64,000 nucleotides of DNA from Heritagella_A intestinalis (lineage in GTDB: Bacteria; Bacillota; Clostridia; Oscillospirales; Acutalibacteraceae), in the NCBI GenBank assembly GCA_904418995.1, contig CAJFQF010000008.1, forward strand, positions 53,210 through 117,209. The letters run 5' to 3'. Below are positions 1-8,337 of the stretch, in pieces. Each line of letters begins with the position of its first letter. Position 1 is the stretch's first letter. The notes beneath the pieces are model-generated. The model saw nothing but the letters and a program-made list of their open reading frames with translations, was not told the DNA's origin and did no database searches. A program made the position numbers and the translations under genes.

Positions 1-1882
1 CGTTGATATTCTTCAGGTTGTTCTGGGAAGCACCGACAATCTTCAGCTTTTTGCCGTTGCCTTTCCGGCGCTGAGGTGGCAGTTCAATCTTCTTTTTCCC
101 GCTGAGATACTGGCCGGTGATGGAATCCTCACAATCCAGGATGCCCTCCACAGGGCCGTTATACACCACTTCGCCCCCGTGGATACCCGCTCCCGGGCCA
201 ATATCCACAATGTGATCTGCCGCCCGCATGGTGTCTTCATCGTGCTCTACCACCAGCACCGTATTACCCAAATCCCGTAAGTGCTTCAGGGTAGCCAGGA
301 GTTTATCATTGTCCCGCTGGTGCAGGCCGATACTGGGCTCGTCCAGGATATACAATACGCCCATCAAGGAAGAGCCGATCTGTGTGGCCAGCCGGATGCG
401 CTGGCTTTCACCGCCGGACAAGGTTCCCGAGGACCGGGACAGGGTCAGATATTCCAGACCCACACTCTGCAAAAATCCCAATCGAGAACGAATTTCCTTT
501 AAAATCGAGGCGGCAATCATGGAGTCCCGCTCCGAAAGCTGTAAATTTTCGATAAAGGAAAGGGCGTCTGTAATAGACAAGTCGCAGAGCTGGGCAATAT
601 TCAGCCCTCCTACTGTCACTGCCAGACTCACCGGAGAAAGCCGCTTCCCACCACAGGCCTCGCAGGGTACAGCGCTCATATAAGCCTCAATCTCTTCCTT
701 AATCCAGTTGCTCTGGGTATCCCGGAATCGGCGCTCTAAATTATTGATAATGCCTTCAAAAGCTACCTGGTAGGTGCCTCTGCCGTATTCATTTTCCCGG
801 GAAACTTCGATCTTCTCCCCCTTACTGCCGTAGAGCAGGATGTCCACGATTTCCGGAGGCAGCTCACCAATGGGGGTGTCCAGGGAGAAGTGGTAGTGCT
901 TTGCCAATGCCTTCATATACATAGCCGCAATAGTACTGCCCTCCATAGCCCAGCCGCTGGCCTTTAATCCCCCTTTGTTGATAGAAAGCCGTTTATCCGG
1001 AATAATCAATTCTGGGTCGATTTTCATAAACACCCCCAAGCCCGTGCATTTGGGACAGGCGCCAAAGGGATTGTTAAAGGAGAACATCCGGGGTGTCAGT
1101 TCCTCCACGCTGATGCCATGATCCGGGCAGGCGTAGTTCTGGGAAAAAGTGATGTCTTCCCCGTCTACGATACTGACTACAATCAACCCGCCGGCCAGGG
1201 AAGAAGCGGTTTCCAGAGAATCCGCCAGACGGGAGCGGATGTCCGGACGAATGACCAGCCGGTCTACCACAATTTCAATGGTGTGTTTCTTGTTCTTCTC
1301 TAACTTAATCTTTTCCGAAAGATCGTACAAAATGCCGTCAATGCGCACTCGAACATAGCTGGCCTTCCGGGCCGCTTCCAGCTCCTTGACGTGTTCGCCC
1401 TTTCTTTCCCGGACAATAGGGGCCAGAATCTGGATACGGGTTTTTTCCGGCAAAGCCAGCACCTGGTCTACAATCTGATCAATGGTCTGTTGGCGAATTT
1501 CCCTGCCGCACACCGGGCAGTGGGGAATCCCCACCCGGGCATAGAGCAGCCGCAGATAATCGTAAATCTCCGTCACTGTACCTACTGTGGAGCGGGGATT
1601 CTTGGAGGTGGTTTTCTGGTCAATGGAGATAGCCGGGGAAAGGCCCTCAATATAGTCTACATCCGGCTTTTCCATTTGGCCTAAAAACTGACGGGCATAA
1701 GAGGACAAGGACTCCACATAGCGCCGCTGGCCTTCTGCGTAAATGGTGTCAAAGGCCAGGGAGGATTTCCCCGAACCGGAAAGGCCCGTAAGAACCACCA
1801 ATTTATCCCGGGGAATGGACAAACTGATGTTTTTCAGGTTGTGTTCCCTGGCCCCTTTAATCTTCAAAAACTTGGTATCCAT
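1..1882 (-). CDS. uvrA: UvrABC system protein A, N-terminal two thirds (cut by window edge)
   Basis: DNA-damage recognition ATPase of nucleotide excision repair; dimerises and loads UvrB onto lesions. The frame is open from an ATG at 1882 to the left edge (about 627 codons of a usual 940). The first ABC half shows a Walker A GLSGSGKS near residue 33, cysteine pairs of the zinc modules (CPVCG; later CPKC), the signature LSGGESQR and a Walker B ending LDEPSIGLHQRDN. The sequence leaves the window as the second ABC domain begins. GGAGG lies just before the ATG. It sits 21 bases after uvrB, so it shares the LexA-controlled uvrB transcript. The C-terminus cannot be judged here. Confidence 0.97.
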   Translation of the reverse strand, partial: MDTKFLKIKGAREHNLKNISLSIPRDKLVVLTGLSGSGKSSLAFDTIYAEGQRRYVESLSSYARQFLGQMEKPDVDYIEGLSPAISIDQKTTSKNPRSTVGTVTEIYDYLRLLYARVGIPHCPVCGREIRQQTIDQIVDQVLALPEKTRIQILAPIVRERKGEHVKELEAARKASYVRVRIDGILYDLSEKIKLEKNKKHTIEIVVDRLVIRPDIRSRLADSLETASSLAGGLIVVSIVDGEDITFSQNYACPDHGISVEELTPRMFSFNNPFGACPKCTGLGVFMKIDPELIIPDKRLSINKGGLKASGWAMEGSTIAAMYMKALAKHYHFSLDTPIGELPPEIVDILLYGSKGEKIEVSRENEYGRGTYQVAFEGIINNLERRFRDTQSNWIKEEIEAYMSAVPCEACGGKRLSPVSLAVTVGGLNIAQLCDLSITDALSFIENLQLSERDSMIAASILKEIRSRLGFLQSVGLEYLTLSRSSGTLSGGESQRIRLATQIGSSLMGVLYILDEPSIGLHQRDNDKLLATLKHLRDLGNTVLVVEHDEDTMRAADHIVDIGPGAGIHGGEVVYNGPVEGILDCEDSITGQYLSGKKKIELPPQRRKGNGKKLKIVGASQNNLKNIN

Positions 1883-1903
1883 AAATTCCTCCTGGCGACA
1901 GGT

Positions 1904-3883
1904 TTATTTTCCATCCTGCAATTCCCGAATCCGATCTCGCAGATACGCAGCGTGCTCGAATTCCAACAGCTTAGCGGCAGCCTTCATTTCCTTGGTGAGT
2001 TTCTCGATCTCCTGCCGGCGTTCAATGGGAGACAGCCTGCGCTTCTTCTTTTTGCTCTTTTCTTCCTTATGGGTAGAGATTTCCAAAACCTCCGCCACTT
2101 TTTTCGTGATGGTCTTTGGCACAATGCCGTGCTCTTCATTATAGCGCATCTGGATTTCCCGACGGCGCTGGGTCTCCCGGATAGCATTTTCCATAGAGGG
2201 CGTCACCGAATCGGCGTACATAATCACTTGCCCCTCGGCATTCCGGGCGGCGCGTCCAATGGTTTGGATGAGTGAGCGCTCACTGCGCAGAAATCCTTCC
2301 TTGTCCGCGTCCAGAATCGCCACCAGGGAGACTTCCGGAATGTCCAGACCTTCCCGCAGCAGGTTGATGCCGATAAGCACATCGAATTCTCCCAAACGCA
2401 AATCCCGGATAATTTCCATGCGCTCTACCGTGTCCACATCGTGATGCATATACCGGACCCGGATGCCCATATTCTCCAAAAAGTCCGTCAAATCCTCCGC
2501 CATTTTCTTGGTGAGGGTGGTCACCAGCACCCGCTGCCCTTTGACTGTGCGCAGGTTGATTTCCGAAATCAGGTCATCGATTTGGCCTTCTGTAGGCTTT
2601 ACGATGATTTCCGGATCCAGCAGGCCTGTGGGTCGGATGACTTGCTCTACTACCTGGGCGGACTTCTCCTGTTCAAAATCCCCTGGGGTGGCGCTGACGA
2701 AAATCACCTGGTTAATATGGCTGTAAAATTCGTCAAAGTTCAGAGGACGATTATCGTAAGCGGAGGGAAGCCGGAACCCGTACTCCACCAGGGCTTCCTT
2801 CCGGGCGCGGTCTCCAGCATACATAGAGCGCACCTGGGGCAGGGTCACATGGGATTCGTCCACCATAAGCAGGAAGTCTTTGGGGAAGTAGTCAATGAGG
2901 GTAAAAGGGGCGCTGCCGGGAGCCCGACCAGACATAACCCGGGAGTAGTTCTCAATGCCCTTGCAGAATCCGATCTCCGTGAGCATCTCCATATCATACT
3001 GGGTGCGCTGCTCAATGCGCTGGGCTTCGATAAGCTTCCCATGGTCCTTGAAGTATTTTACCCGCTCTATCATTTCCTCTTCAATTTCCTTGACAGCCCG
3101 GAGCATCTTCTCCCGGGGAACAATATAGTGGGAAGCGGGATAAATCGCCACATGCTTTAATTCTGCCTTAAACTCACCGGTCAGAGGATTGATTTCCGTA
3201 ATCCGATCGATCTCATCCCCGAAAAACTCTACCCGGATAACAGTATCGTCAGACTGAGCGGGAAAAATCTCCACCACGTCTCCCCGAACCCGGAATTTGT
3301 TTCGGGTAAAGTTGATGTCGTTGCGCTCATACTGGAGCTCCACCAGCTTACGGAGCAAATCATCCCGGTTTTTCTCCATGCCCGGGCGCAGGGAGATCAC
3401 CATGGTCCGATAGTCGATAGGGTCACCCAAGCTATAAATACAGGACACACTGGCCACAATAATCACATCCCGGCGCTCAGAAAGGGCCGAAGTTGCCGAG
3501 TGGCGCAGCTTATCGATTTCATCGTTGATAGCGGAGTCCTTTTCGATATAGGTATCTGTAGTGGCGATATAGGCTTCCGGCTGATAGTAATCATAGTAGG
3601 AGACAAAGTATTCCACTGCATTTTCTGGGAAGAACTCCCGGAACTCGCTGCAAAGCTGGGCCGCCAGGGTTTTATTGTGGGCCAACACCAGGGTCGGACG
3701 ATTGACCTGAGCAATGATATTGGCCATGGTGAAGGTTTTTCCGGAACCGGTGACGCCCAGGAGGGTCTGCTCTTTATCCCCACGCTGTAATCCTTCCACC
3801 AGTTTGGCAATGGCCTGGGGCTGGTCTCCGGTCGGCTGATACGAAGACACCAGTTTAAATTTTTGTGTGTTCTGTTCCTCCAT
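1904..3883 (-). CDS. uvrB: UvrABC system protein B
   Basis: Helicase-like damage-verification subunit of excision repair that receives DNA from UvrA and recruits UvrC. 659 residues. Walker A GVTGSGKT lies near the N-terminus, followed by the beta-hairpin region with YYDYYQPEAY, helicase motifs (DESH; SATPG) and a C-terminal UVR domain (about 620-655) that binds UvrC. I place the start at 3883 rather than the upstream ATG at 3889: AGGAGG (3891-3896) is 7 bases from 3883 but only 1 base from 3889. It is the first gene of uvrB-uvrA and is preceded by a clear promoter with an overlapping LexA box. Confidence 0.97.
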   Translation of the reverse strand: MEEQNTQKFKLVSSYQPTGDQPQAIAKLVEGLQRGDKEQTLLGVTGSGKTFTMANIIAQVNRPTLVLAHNKTLAAQLCSEFREFFPENAVEYFVSYYDYYQPEAYIATTDTYIEKDSAINDEIDKLRHSATSALSERRDVIIVASVSCIYSLGDPIDYRTMVISLRPGMEKNRDDLLRKLVELQYERNDINFTRNKFRVRGDVVEIFPAQSDDTVIRVEFFGDEIDRITEINPLTGEFKAELKHVAIYPASHYIVPREKMLRAVKEIEEEMIERVKYFKDHGKLIEAQRIEQRTQYDMEMLTEIGFCKGIENYSRVMSGRAPGSAPFTLIDYFPKDFLLMVDESHVTLPQVRSMYAGDRARKEALVEYGFRLPSAYDNRPLNFDEFYSHINQVIFVSATPGDFEQEKSAQVVEQVIRPTGLLDPEIIVKPTEGQIDDLISEINLRTVKGQRVLVTTLTKKMAEDLTDFLENMGIRVRYMHHDVDTVERMEIIRDLRLGEFDVLIGINLLREGLDIPEVSLVAILDADKEGFLRSERSLIQTIGRAARNAEGQVIMYADSVTPSMENAIRETQRRREIQMRYNEEHGIVPKTITKKVAEVLEISTHKEEKSKKKKRRLSPIERRQEIEKLTKEMKAAAKLLEFEHAAYLRDRIRELQDGK

Positions 3884-3935
3884 AAGCATGCCTCCTTTTT
3901 CTATTCCCTATTTTCTTCGGCCTTTTCAGCTAACA

Positions 3936-3949
3936 AGAACAAGCGTTCG
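3936..3949 (-). promoter_or_regulatory. LexA (SOS) operator of uvrBA
   Basis: On the minus strand the site reads CGAAC-GCTT-GTTCT, an inverted repeat of GAAC/GTTC spaced by 4, close to the Firmicutes LexA consensus CGAACN4GTTYG. It covers roughly +2 to +15 of the predicted transcript, so bound LexA would block initiation at the uvrB promoter. Confidence 0.85.
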
Positions 3950-3957
3950 TTTTAAAT

Positions 3958-3986
3958 ATCTTACTCCTTCTATTCCGATTTGTCAA
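3958..3986 (-). promoter_or_regulatory. uvrB promoter, sigma-A type
   Basis: Minus-strand TTGACA (3981-3986), 17-base spacer, TAAGAT (3958-3963). The predicted start is near 3951, immediately before the LexA box. Confidence 0.85.
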
Positions 3987-4019
3987 TGACTCCTTCTAAA
4001 ATATAGGCTTCCCCCGGTT

Positions 4020-4209
4020 CTTCAAATTTTTGCGAAAAAGAAAAACCTATTTATTGCAAAACCCGATAAAAAGATTGCATAGAGCCTGCATAGCCGGGGC
4101 GACTCGGTTCATACTAAAGCATGTGCAGAAAACCGTTGGCGGTTCACTGCCAGGGCCGGAAACTGCACCATCTATCCGGTCATCTTTTTTGGAAAGGAGC
4201 GTATTGGCC
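4020..4209 (+). other. Leader of the DUF378 gene with several small stems, unassigned
   Basis: About 190 bases with no coding capacity I trust. Complementary segments are visible: CCG...CGG at 4097-4110, a tight stem AACCG-TTGG-CGGTT at about 4131-4144, and GTGCAG (about 4122) that can pair with CTGCAC (about 4163) around it. I compared it by eye with c-di-GMP-I, cobalamin, guanidine, fluoride and SRP motifs and none fits. It may be a structured 5' UTR or mere local palindromes. Confidence 0.3.
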
Positions 4210-4419
4210 ATGCTCGATATCATTGCTCTGATTCTGGTGATTATCGGCGGCATCAACTGGGGTTCTATCGGTATTTTCCAGTTTGATATTGTCGCCTGGA
4301 TATTTGGCGGCCAGGCCGCCATTGTCAGCCGGATCATCTACACACTGGTAGGCATTGCGGCGCTGTGGTGTATCTCACTGCTGTTCCGGGACAACCGGTT
4401 TACGGATTCCTCAGACTAA
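4210..4419 (+). CDS. DUF378 family small membrane protein
   Basis: 69 residues, two transmembrane helices separated by a short loop. The pattern LDIIALILVIIGGINWG is diagnostic of DUF378, whose function is unknown. The C-terminus is polar (FRDNRFTDSSD) and probably cytoplasmic. I start at the ATG at 4210; a TTG at 4204 is in frame and lies nearer to GGAG (4196-4199), so the protein may have two more residues. It is a single-gene unit closed by a terminator 8 bases after the stop. The longer frame from 4030 has no ribosome binding site and covers the leader. Confidence 0.85.
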   Translation: MLDIIALILVIIGGINWGSIGIFQFDIVAWIFGGQAAIVSRIIYTLVGIAALWCISLLFRDNRFTDSSD

Positions 4420-4426
4420 CAGCAGA

Positions 4427-4457
4427 AAGGCGGTGGAGTTGATTCCACCGCCTTTTG
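4427..4457 (+). terminator. Intrinsic terminator after DUF378 gene
   Basis: GGCGGTGGA (4429-4437) pairs with TCCACCGCC (4444-4452) over a 6-base loop and is followed by TTTT. Flanking A and T runs make it work for both strands, so it could also serve the convergent ackA. Confidence 0.85.
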
Positions 4458-4500
4458 TTATGTTTGCTATGCCGGATATTCTCCGATTATTTTTCTGGAC

Positions 4501-5715
4501 TTACTTCTGCAAGCGGGAAACGATATCCCGGGTATCCCGGGCAATCACCAACTCTTCGTTGGTGGGGATCACATACACCTTCACCTTGGAGTCCGGCGTG
4601 GAGATTTCCCCTTCGCGTCCGCCGACCATTTCCTGATTCAGGGCCTCATCAACTTCCAGGCCCAAATAGGTCATGTTATTGCAGATGTTATGGCGATGAG
4701 TAGACTGGTTTTCACCCAGACCCGCCGTAAACACAATGGCATCACAGCCATCCATAGCAGCCACATAGCCGCCAATGAATTTCTTAATCTCATAGACCAG
4801 CATCTTGTGTGCCAGGATTGCGCGCTCATTCCCCGCTTTTTCCGCGGCTGTCACATCACGGTCATCGCTGGAAACGCCGGAGATTCCCAGCAGGCCGGAC
4901 TTCTTGTTCAAGAGCTCGCTCATTTCCTGGGGCGTCATATTTTCTTTCTCGGCAATAAAGGTCACCACAGAAGGATCCAGAGCGCCGGAGCGGGTGCCCA
5001 TCATGAAACCATCCAGAGGGGTGAGGCCCATGCTAGTATCCAGCACCTTGCCGTCCTTAATGGCGGTAATGGAAGAGCCGTTGCCCAAATGGCAGGTGAT
5101 CAGCTTCAGATCTTCCAGGGGGCGGCCCATCAATTCGGCGCAGCGATGGCTGACATACCGATGGGAAGTGCCGTGGAAACCATAGCGGCGAACATGATAC
5201 TTTTCATAGTATTCATAGGGGATGGCGAACATATAGGCCTCGGGGGGCATGGTGGAGTGGAAAGCGGTGTCGAATACCACTACTTCCGGCACGTTCTCTC
5301 CAAACACCGCCTGGCAAGCCCGGATGCCCTGTACGTGAGCGCCGTTGTGCAGCGGGGCCAGGGGAATCAGGCTCTCGATGCCTTCAATGACCTTTTCATC
5401 TACCAACACGGACTCACTGAACAATGCGCCGCCCTGCACAATGCGGTGACCGATAGCGGAAACCTCGTCCAGGCTTTCCAGCACGCCCACCTCGCTGTCG
5501 GTAAGGGCTTCGCGCACCTGCTGGAAGGCAGCTGTGTGATCCTTCATGGGGACTTCCATCTTCTTGGAACGACCGTCCGCCGTCTTGTGGCTAAAAATGC
5601 CCATTTCCAGGCCGATGCGCTCACAGTTTCCCTTACACAGCATCTGCTCGTTTTCCATATCAATGAGCTGATATTTGAGCGAAGAGCTGCCCGCGTTGAT
5701 TACCAGAATCTTCAT
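4501..5715 (-). CDS. ackA: Acetate kinase
   Basis: Converts acetyl phosphate and ADP to acetate and ATP, the usual fermentative ATP-yielding step; cytoplasmic. 404 residues, typical for the family. The N-terminal phosphate-binding segment NAGSSSLK, RYGFHGTSH, HLGNGSS and the adenosine segment TAGLGENQ are all present. The family motif GHRVVHGG reads GHRIVQGG. AGGAGG precedes the ATG by 10 bases. No phosphotransacetylase gene is adjacent. The divergent neighbour encodes the acetate-consuming tRNA enzyme TmcAL. Confidence 0.97.
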   Translation of the reverse strand: MKILVINAGSSSLKYQLIDMENEQMLCKGNCERIGLEMGIFSHKTADGRSKKMEVPMKDHTAAFQQVREALTDSEVGVLESLDEVSAIGHRIVQGGALFSESVLVDEKVIEGIESLIPLAPLHNGAHVQGIRACQAVFGENVPEVVVFDTAFHSTMPPEAYMFAIPYEYYEKYHVRRYGFHGTSHRYVSHRCAELMGRPLEDLKLITCHLGNGSSITAIKDGKVLDTSMGLTPLDGFMMGTRSGALDPSVVTFIAEKENMTPQEMSELLNKKSGLLGISGVSSDDRDVTAAEKAGNERAILAHKMLVYEIKKFIGGYVAAMDGCDAIVFTAGLGENQSTHRHNICNNMTYLGLEVDEALNQEMVGGREGEISTPDSKVKVYVIPTNEELVIARDTRDIVSRLQK

Positions 5716-5892
5716 TTGCTTTTATCCTCCTGCTGACAAACATTCTTCCGGAAACCGCTGCAAAAGCGGCTTCCACTACCCTACTTTCCCACATATAAGC
5801 ACGAAAAATATCGCCCGTTTTAAAATAAAACAAACGGACACCGGGAAAAGTTTTCATAAAACAGAAAAAGCCAGCACTCCCCGGAACCGGTC

Positions 5893-5921
5893 TTGCAACA
5901 CTGCGGGGACTGCTGTATATT
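5893..5921 (+). promoter_or_regulatory. tmcAL promoter
   Basis: TTGCAA (5893-5898), 17-base spacer, TATATT (5916-5921). A TATAAT overlaps at 5921-5926 but would need a 22-base spacer. The ackA side of this 251-base intergenic region shows no equally good promoter. Confidence 0.7.
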
Positions 5922-5966
5922 ATAATAGTACAAAATACGACTGAATTCAAGGAGTTTGCGCGTAAA

Positions 5967-7226
5967 ATGAGTGGAAAACCTGTTTTTTCGGGAATTGTCT
6001 GCGAGCTGAACCCTCTGCACCGGGGACATGCCTATCTTTTGCAGGAAGCCCGGCGCCATTCTGACGCGGTAGTCTGCGTTATGAGCGGCAATTGGGTGCA
6101 GCGAGGGGAACCCGCTGTCCTTTCAAAATTCGTCCGGGCCCGCATGGCTCTGGCCTGCGGTGCGGATCTGGTAGCAGAGCTGCCCCTTCCCTGGGCTTGC
6201 GCCGGTGCAGAACCCTTTGCCTTTGGGGCGGTTTCCCTGCTGGATAGCCTGGGCTGTATCGGGCAGCTTTGGTTTGGCAGCGAATGTGGGGATGCTGAAA
6301 GGCTAAACCGGTTGGCCTCCCTGCTGTTGTCTCCTGCATTTTCCAATGCGCTGCGGGATTGCCTTCAAACAGGAAAAAGCTTTGCCGCAGCCCGGCAACA
6401 GGCTGTGACTCAACTGGCCGGTTCAGAAGAGGCCGCGCTGCTGGAATCCGCCAATAATATTCTGGGAATCGAATACTGCAAGGCCCTCCATCGTCTGCAA
6501 AGCCCTATAACCCCTATGACCGTAAAACGGGTGGGGAGCCCTCACGACAGCCGGCAGGAAGCCACGCCGGACGCTTTCCTTTCGGCATCCCAGCTTCGGG
6601 AACTTTTGCGGGAAGGGCAATCCCTAGAGGGATTGCTGCCACCAGCGGCCTGGCAGATTTTGCAGGAAGAAATCTCTGCTGGGCGGGCTCCCGGAGATTT
6701 TTCCCGGCTGGAAACGGCGGTCATCGCCCGGTTACGCAGCATGAGCAAGGCGGAGTTCGCTGCTCTGCCGGATGTCAGTGAAGGGCTGGAAAACCGGCTG
6801 TATGAGGTTTCCCGCCACGCTTTGACCTTAGAAGCTCTCTATGAGGGAGTAAAATCCAAACGATATAGCCACGCCCGCATCCGGAGGATTGTGGCTGCTG
6901 CTTTCTTGGGGATTCCTCGAAATCTGCCTGCCAAACCTCCGTATTTCCGGGTGCTGGCCATGAATGCAAGAGGCCGGGAGGTTCTGCGCGCTGCCTCCCA
7001 AAAAGCTACCATTCCACTCTTGTCCCGTCCACGGGACTTTCTGCAAGGGCCGGAAGAGCCCCGCTCCCTGTTTGCACTGGAACAACGGGCTACCGACCTG
7101 TTTGCCCTAACGCTTCCCTCCCCTCCAGCCTGCGGCTGGGACTGCCGGCAGGGAGTGTTGGCTCTTTCCTCCGTTGCCCCTGCTGAAAATGGAGAAGCCG
7201 AAAGAGTATCGAAAGAAAACCGGTAA
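5967..7226 (+). CDS. tmcAL: tRNA(Met) cytidine acetate ligase TmcAL (YlbM family)
   Basis: Family members use ATP and acetate to make N4-acetylcytidine at the wobble base of elongator tRNA(Met). 419 residues. The N-terminal nucleotidyltransferase fold shows GIVCELNPLHRGH (HxGH-type motif) at 7-19 and MSGNWVQRGEPA at about 38-49, both typical of the family. The SD-like GGAG (5951-5954) is a rather long 12 bases upstream, but no better start is in frame. It is divergent from ackA, which makes the substrate acetate; the pairing is suggestive of function but not proof of co-regulation. Confidence 0.9.
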   Translation: MSGKPVFSGIVCELNPLHRGHAYLLQEARRHSDAVVCVMSGNWVQRGEPAVLSKFVRARMALACGADLVAELPLPWACAGAEPFAFGAVSLLDSLGCIGQLWFGSECGDAERLNRLASLLLSPAFSNALRDCLQTGKSFAAARQQAVTQLAGSEEAALLESANNILGIEYCKALHRLQSPITPMTVKRVGSPHDSRQEATPDAFLSASQLRELLREGQSLEGLLPPAAWQILQEEISAGRAPGDFSRLETAVIARLRSMSKAEFAALPDVSEGLENRLYEVSRHALTLEALYEGVKSKRYSHARIRRIVAAAFLGIPRNLPAKPPYFRVLAMNARGREVLRAASQKATIPLLSRPRDFLQGPEEPRSLFALEQRATDLFALTLPSPPACGWDCRQGVLALSSVAPAENGEAERVSKENR

Positions 7227-7253
7227 GTTTTCAATATCTTCGCAAAATTATAC

Positions 7254-7283
7254 TTGATTTTTCTGCTTTCGTTGTCATATGAT
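7254..7283 (+). promoter_or_regulatory. Promoter of the mutarotase-like gene
   Basis: TTGATT (7254-7259), 18-base spacer, TATGAT (7278-7283). The predicted start near 7290 excludes the longer frame from 7254 and supports the ATG at 7338. Confidence 0.65.
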
Positions 7284-7337
7284 AGTCGTACAGAATTTTT
7301 CTGCTCGACATTCCACACAGAAGGGATTTGGATATTT

Positions 7338-8303
7338 ATGGAAATTAAAGAAATCCAGTACGGCAATTATGGGAAATGCCTTTCCATCTCCAACGGCATT
7401 TTACAGGCAGTTGTGACCATTGATGTAGGGCCCCGGATCATTTCCCTCTCCCGTCTGGATGCGCCTTCCCCTTCCAATATCCTTTTTGAGGATACCCAGC
7501 GGAAATACACCGCAAAAGGGAAGGCCTTTGACCAGCTCTATGGCCCTAACAGCTACTATTACACCTACGGTGGGCACCGTCTCTGGCTTAGCCCCGAGGA
7601 TTATTGCCGGACCTATTACCCAGATAACTCTCCGGTCATCTACTCCTTGACAGAAGAGGGGATTTCTTTTTCTGCACCCCAGGAGCACCGGGCCATTCAA
7701 ACGGAATTTATGATTTCCATGGGGGAAAACAGCGAGAGCATGATGGTGATTCACACTGGGAAAAATGTCTCAGAGGATATGCAGACTGCTTCCCTGTGGG
7801 CCATTACCCTGCTGCGGGCAGGCGGGTTTGCCATTGTCCCCCAAAATCCCAAGAAGGACGGAAACCTCCTGCTGCCAAACCGGACGATCTCCCTTTGGAA
7901 CTACACAGACCTTCATGATCCGCGCCTGTGTTTGGGGAATCGGTATCTCCTGCTGCACCAGCAGGCCGAGGGAGCGGTTTCTCCACAGCTGAAAATCGGC
8001 ACAGATTGTCACGAGGGCTGGTGCCTCTATCGCAGTGGAGACCTCCTTTTTGAGAAACGGTATGTCCACGATGTAAACGCCATATATCCAGACGGCGGGG
8101 CTTCCTTTGAAGGTTTCGTTACCGCAGATTATCTGGCTCTGGAAACTCTGAGCCCCTTGTACCGCATTGCTCCTGGGGACAGCGTCCGGCATGTGGAAAA
8201 CTTCACCCTGGGGTATCGCCCGAATCTCGCGGACCCGGACTTTTCCGATGAAGCCTCCATAGCCCAATGGATTGCGGAAAGCCGTTTACCCGGATGTGTC
8301 TAA
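7338..8303 (+). CDS. Galactose-mutarotase-like protein, function unknown
   Basis: 321 residues, soluble and without a signal peptide. The opening KEIQYGNYGKCLSISNG and GPRIISLSR, then GGHRLWLSPE, resemble aldose-1-epimerase-like beta-sandwich proteins of the DUF4380 kind. I infer a carbohydrate-binding fold; catalysis and substrate cannot be read from the sequence. Start at 7338 with AGAAGGGAT 10 bases upstream, downstream of a plausible promoter. It lies 34 bases before the DUF4317 gene on the same strand, so the two are probably co-transcribed up to the terminator at 9500. Confidence 0.7.
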   Translation: MEIKEIQYGNYGKCLSISNGILQAVVTIDVGPRIISLSRLDAPSPSNILFEDTQRKYTAKGKAFDQLYGPNSYYYTYGGHRLWLSPEDYCRTYYPDNSPVIYSLTEEGISFSAPQEHRAIQTEFMISMGENSESMMVIHTGKNVSEDMQTASLWAITLLRAGGFAIVPQNPKKDGNLLLPNRTISLWNYTDLHDPRLCLGNRYLLLHQQAEGAVSPQLKIGTDCHEGWCLYRSGDLLFEKRYVHDVNAIYPDGGASFEGFVTADYLALETLSPLYRIAPGDSVRHVENFTLGYRPNLADPDFSDEASIAQWIAESRLPGCV

Positions 8304-8337
8304 CCCCCTGTTTCAACAACCAAGAAAGAAGGCTTTT

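Noticed and set aside
4140..4170. CCAGG...CCGGAAA resembling the SRP RNA tip
   Set aside because: The bases after GGAA cannot form the SRP helix 8 and lack the AGCAG loop, so I do not call an SRP RNA.
5660..5950. Frames across the ackA-tmcAL spacer
   Set aside because: They overlap the ackA start and the tmcAL promoter, on both strands, without a ribosome site.
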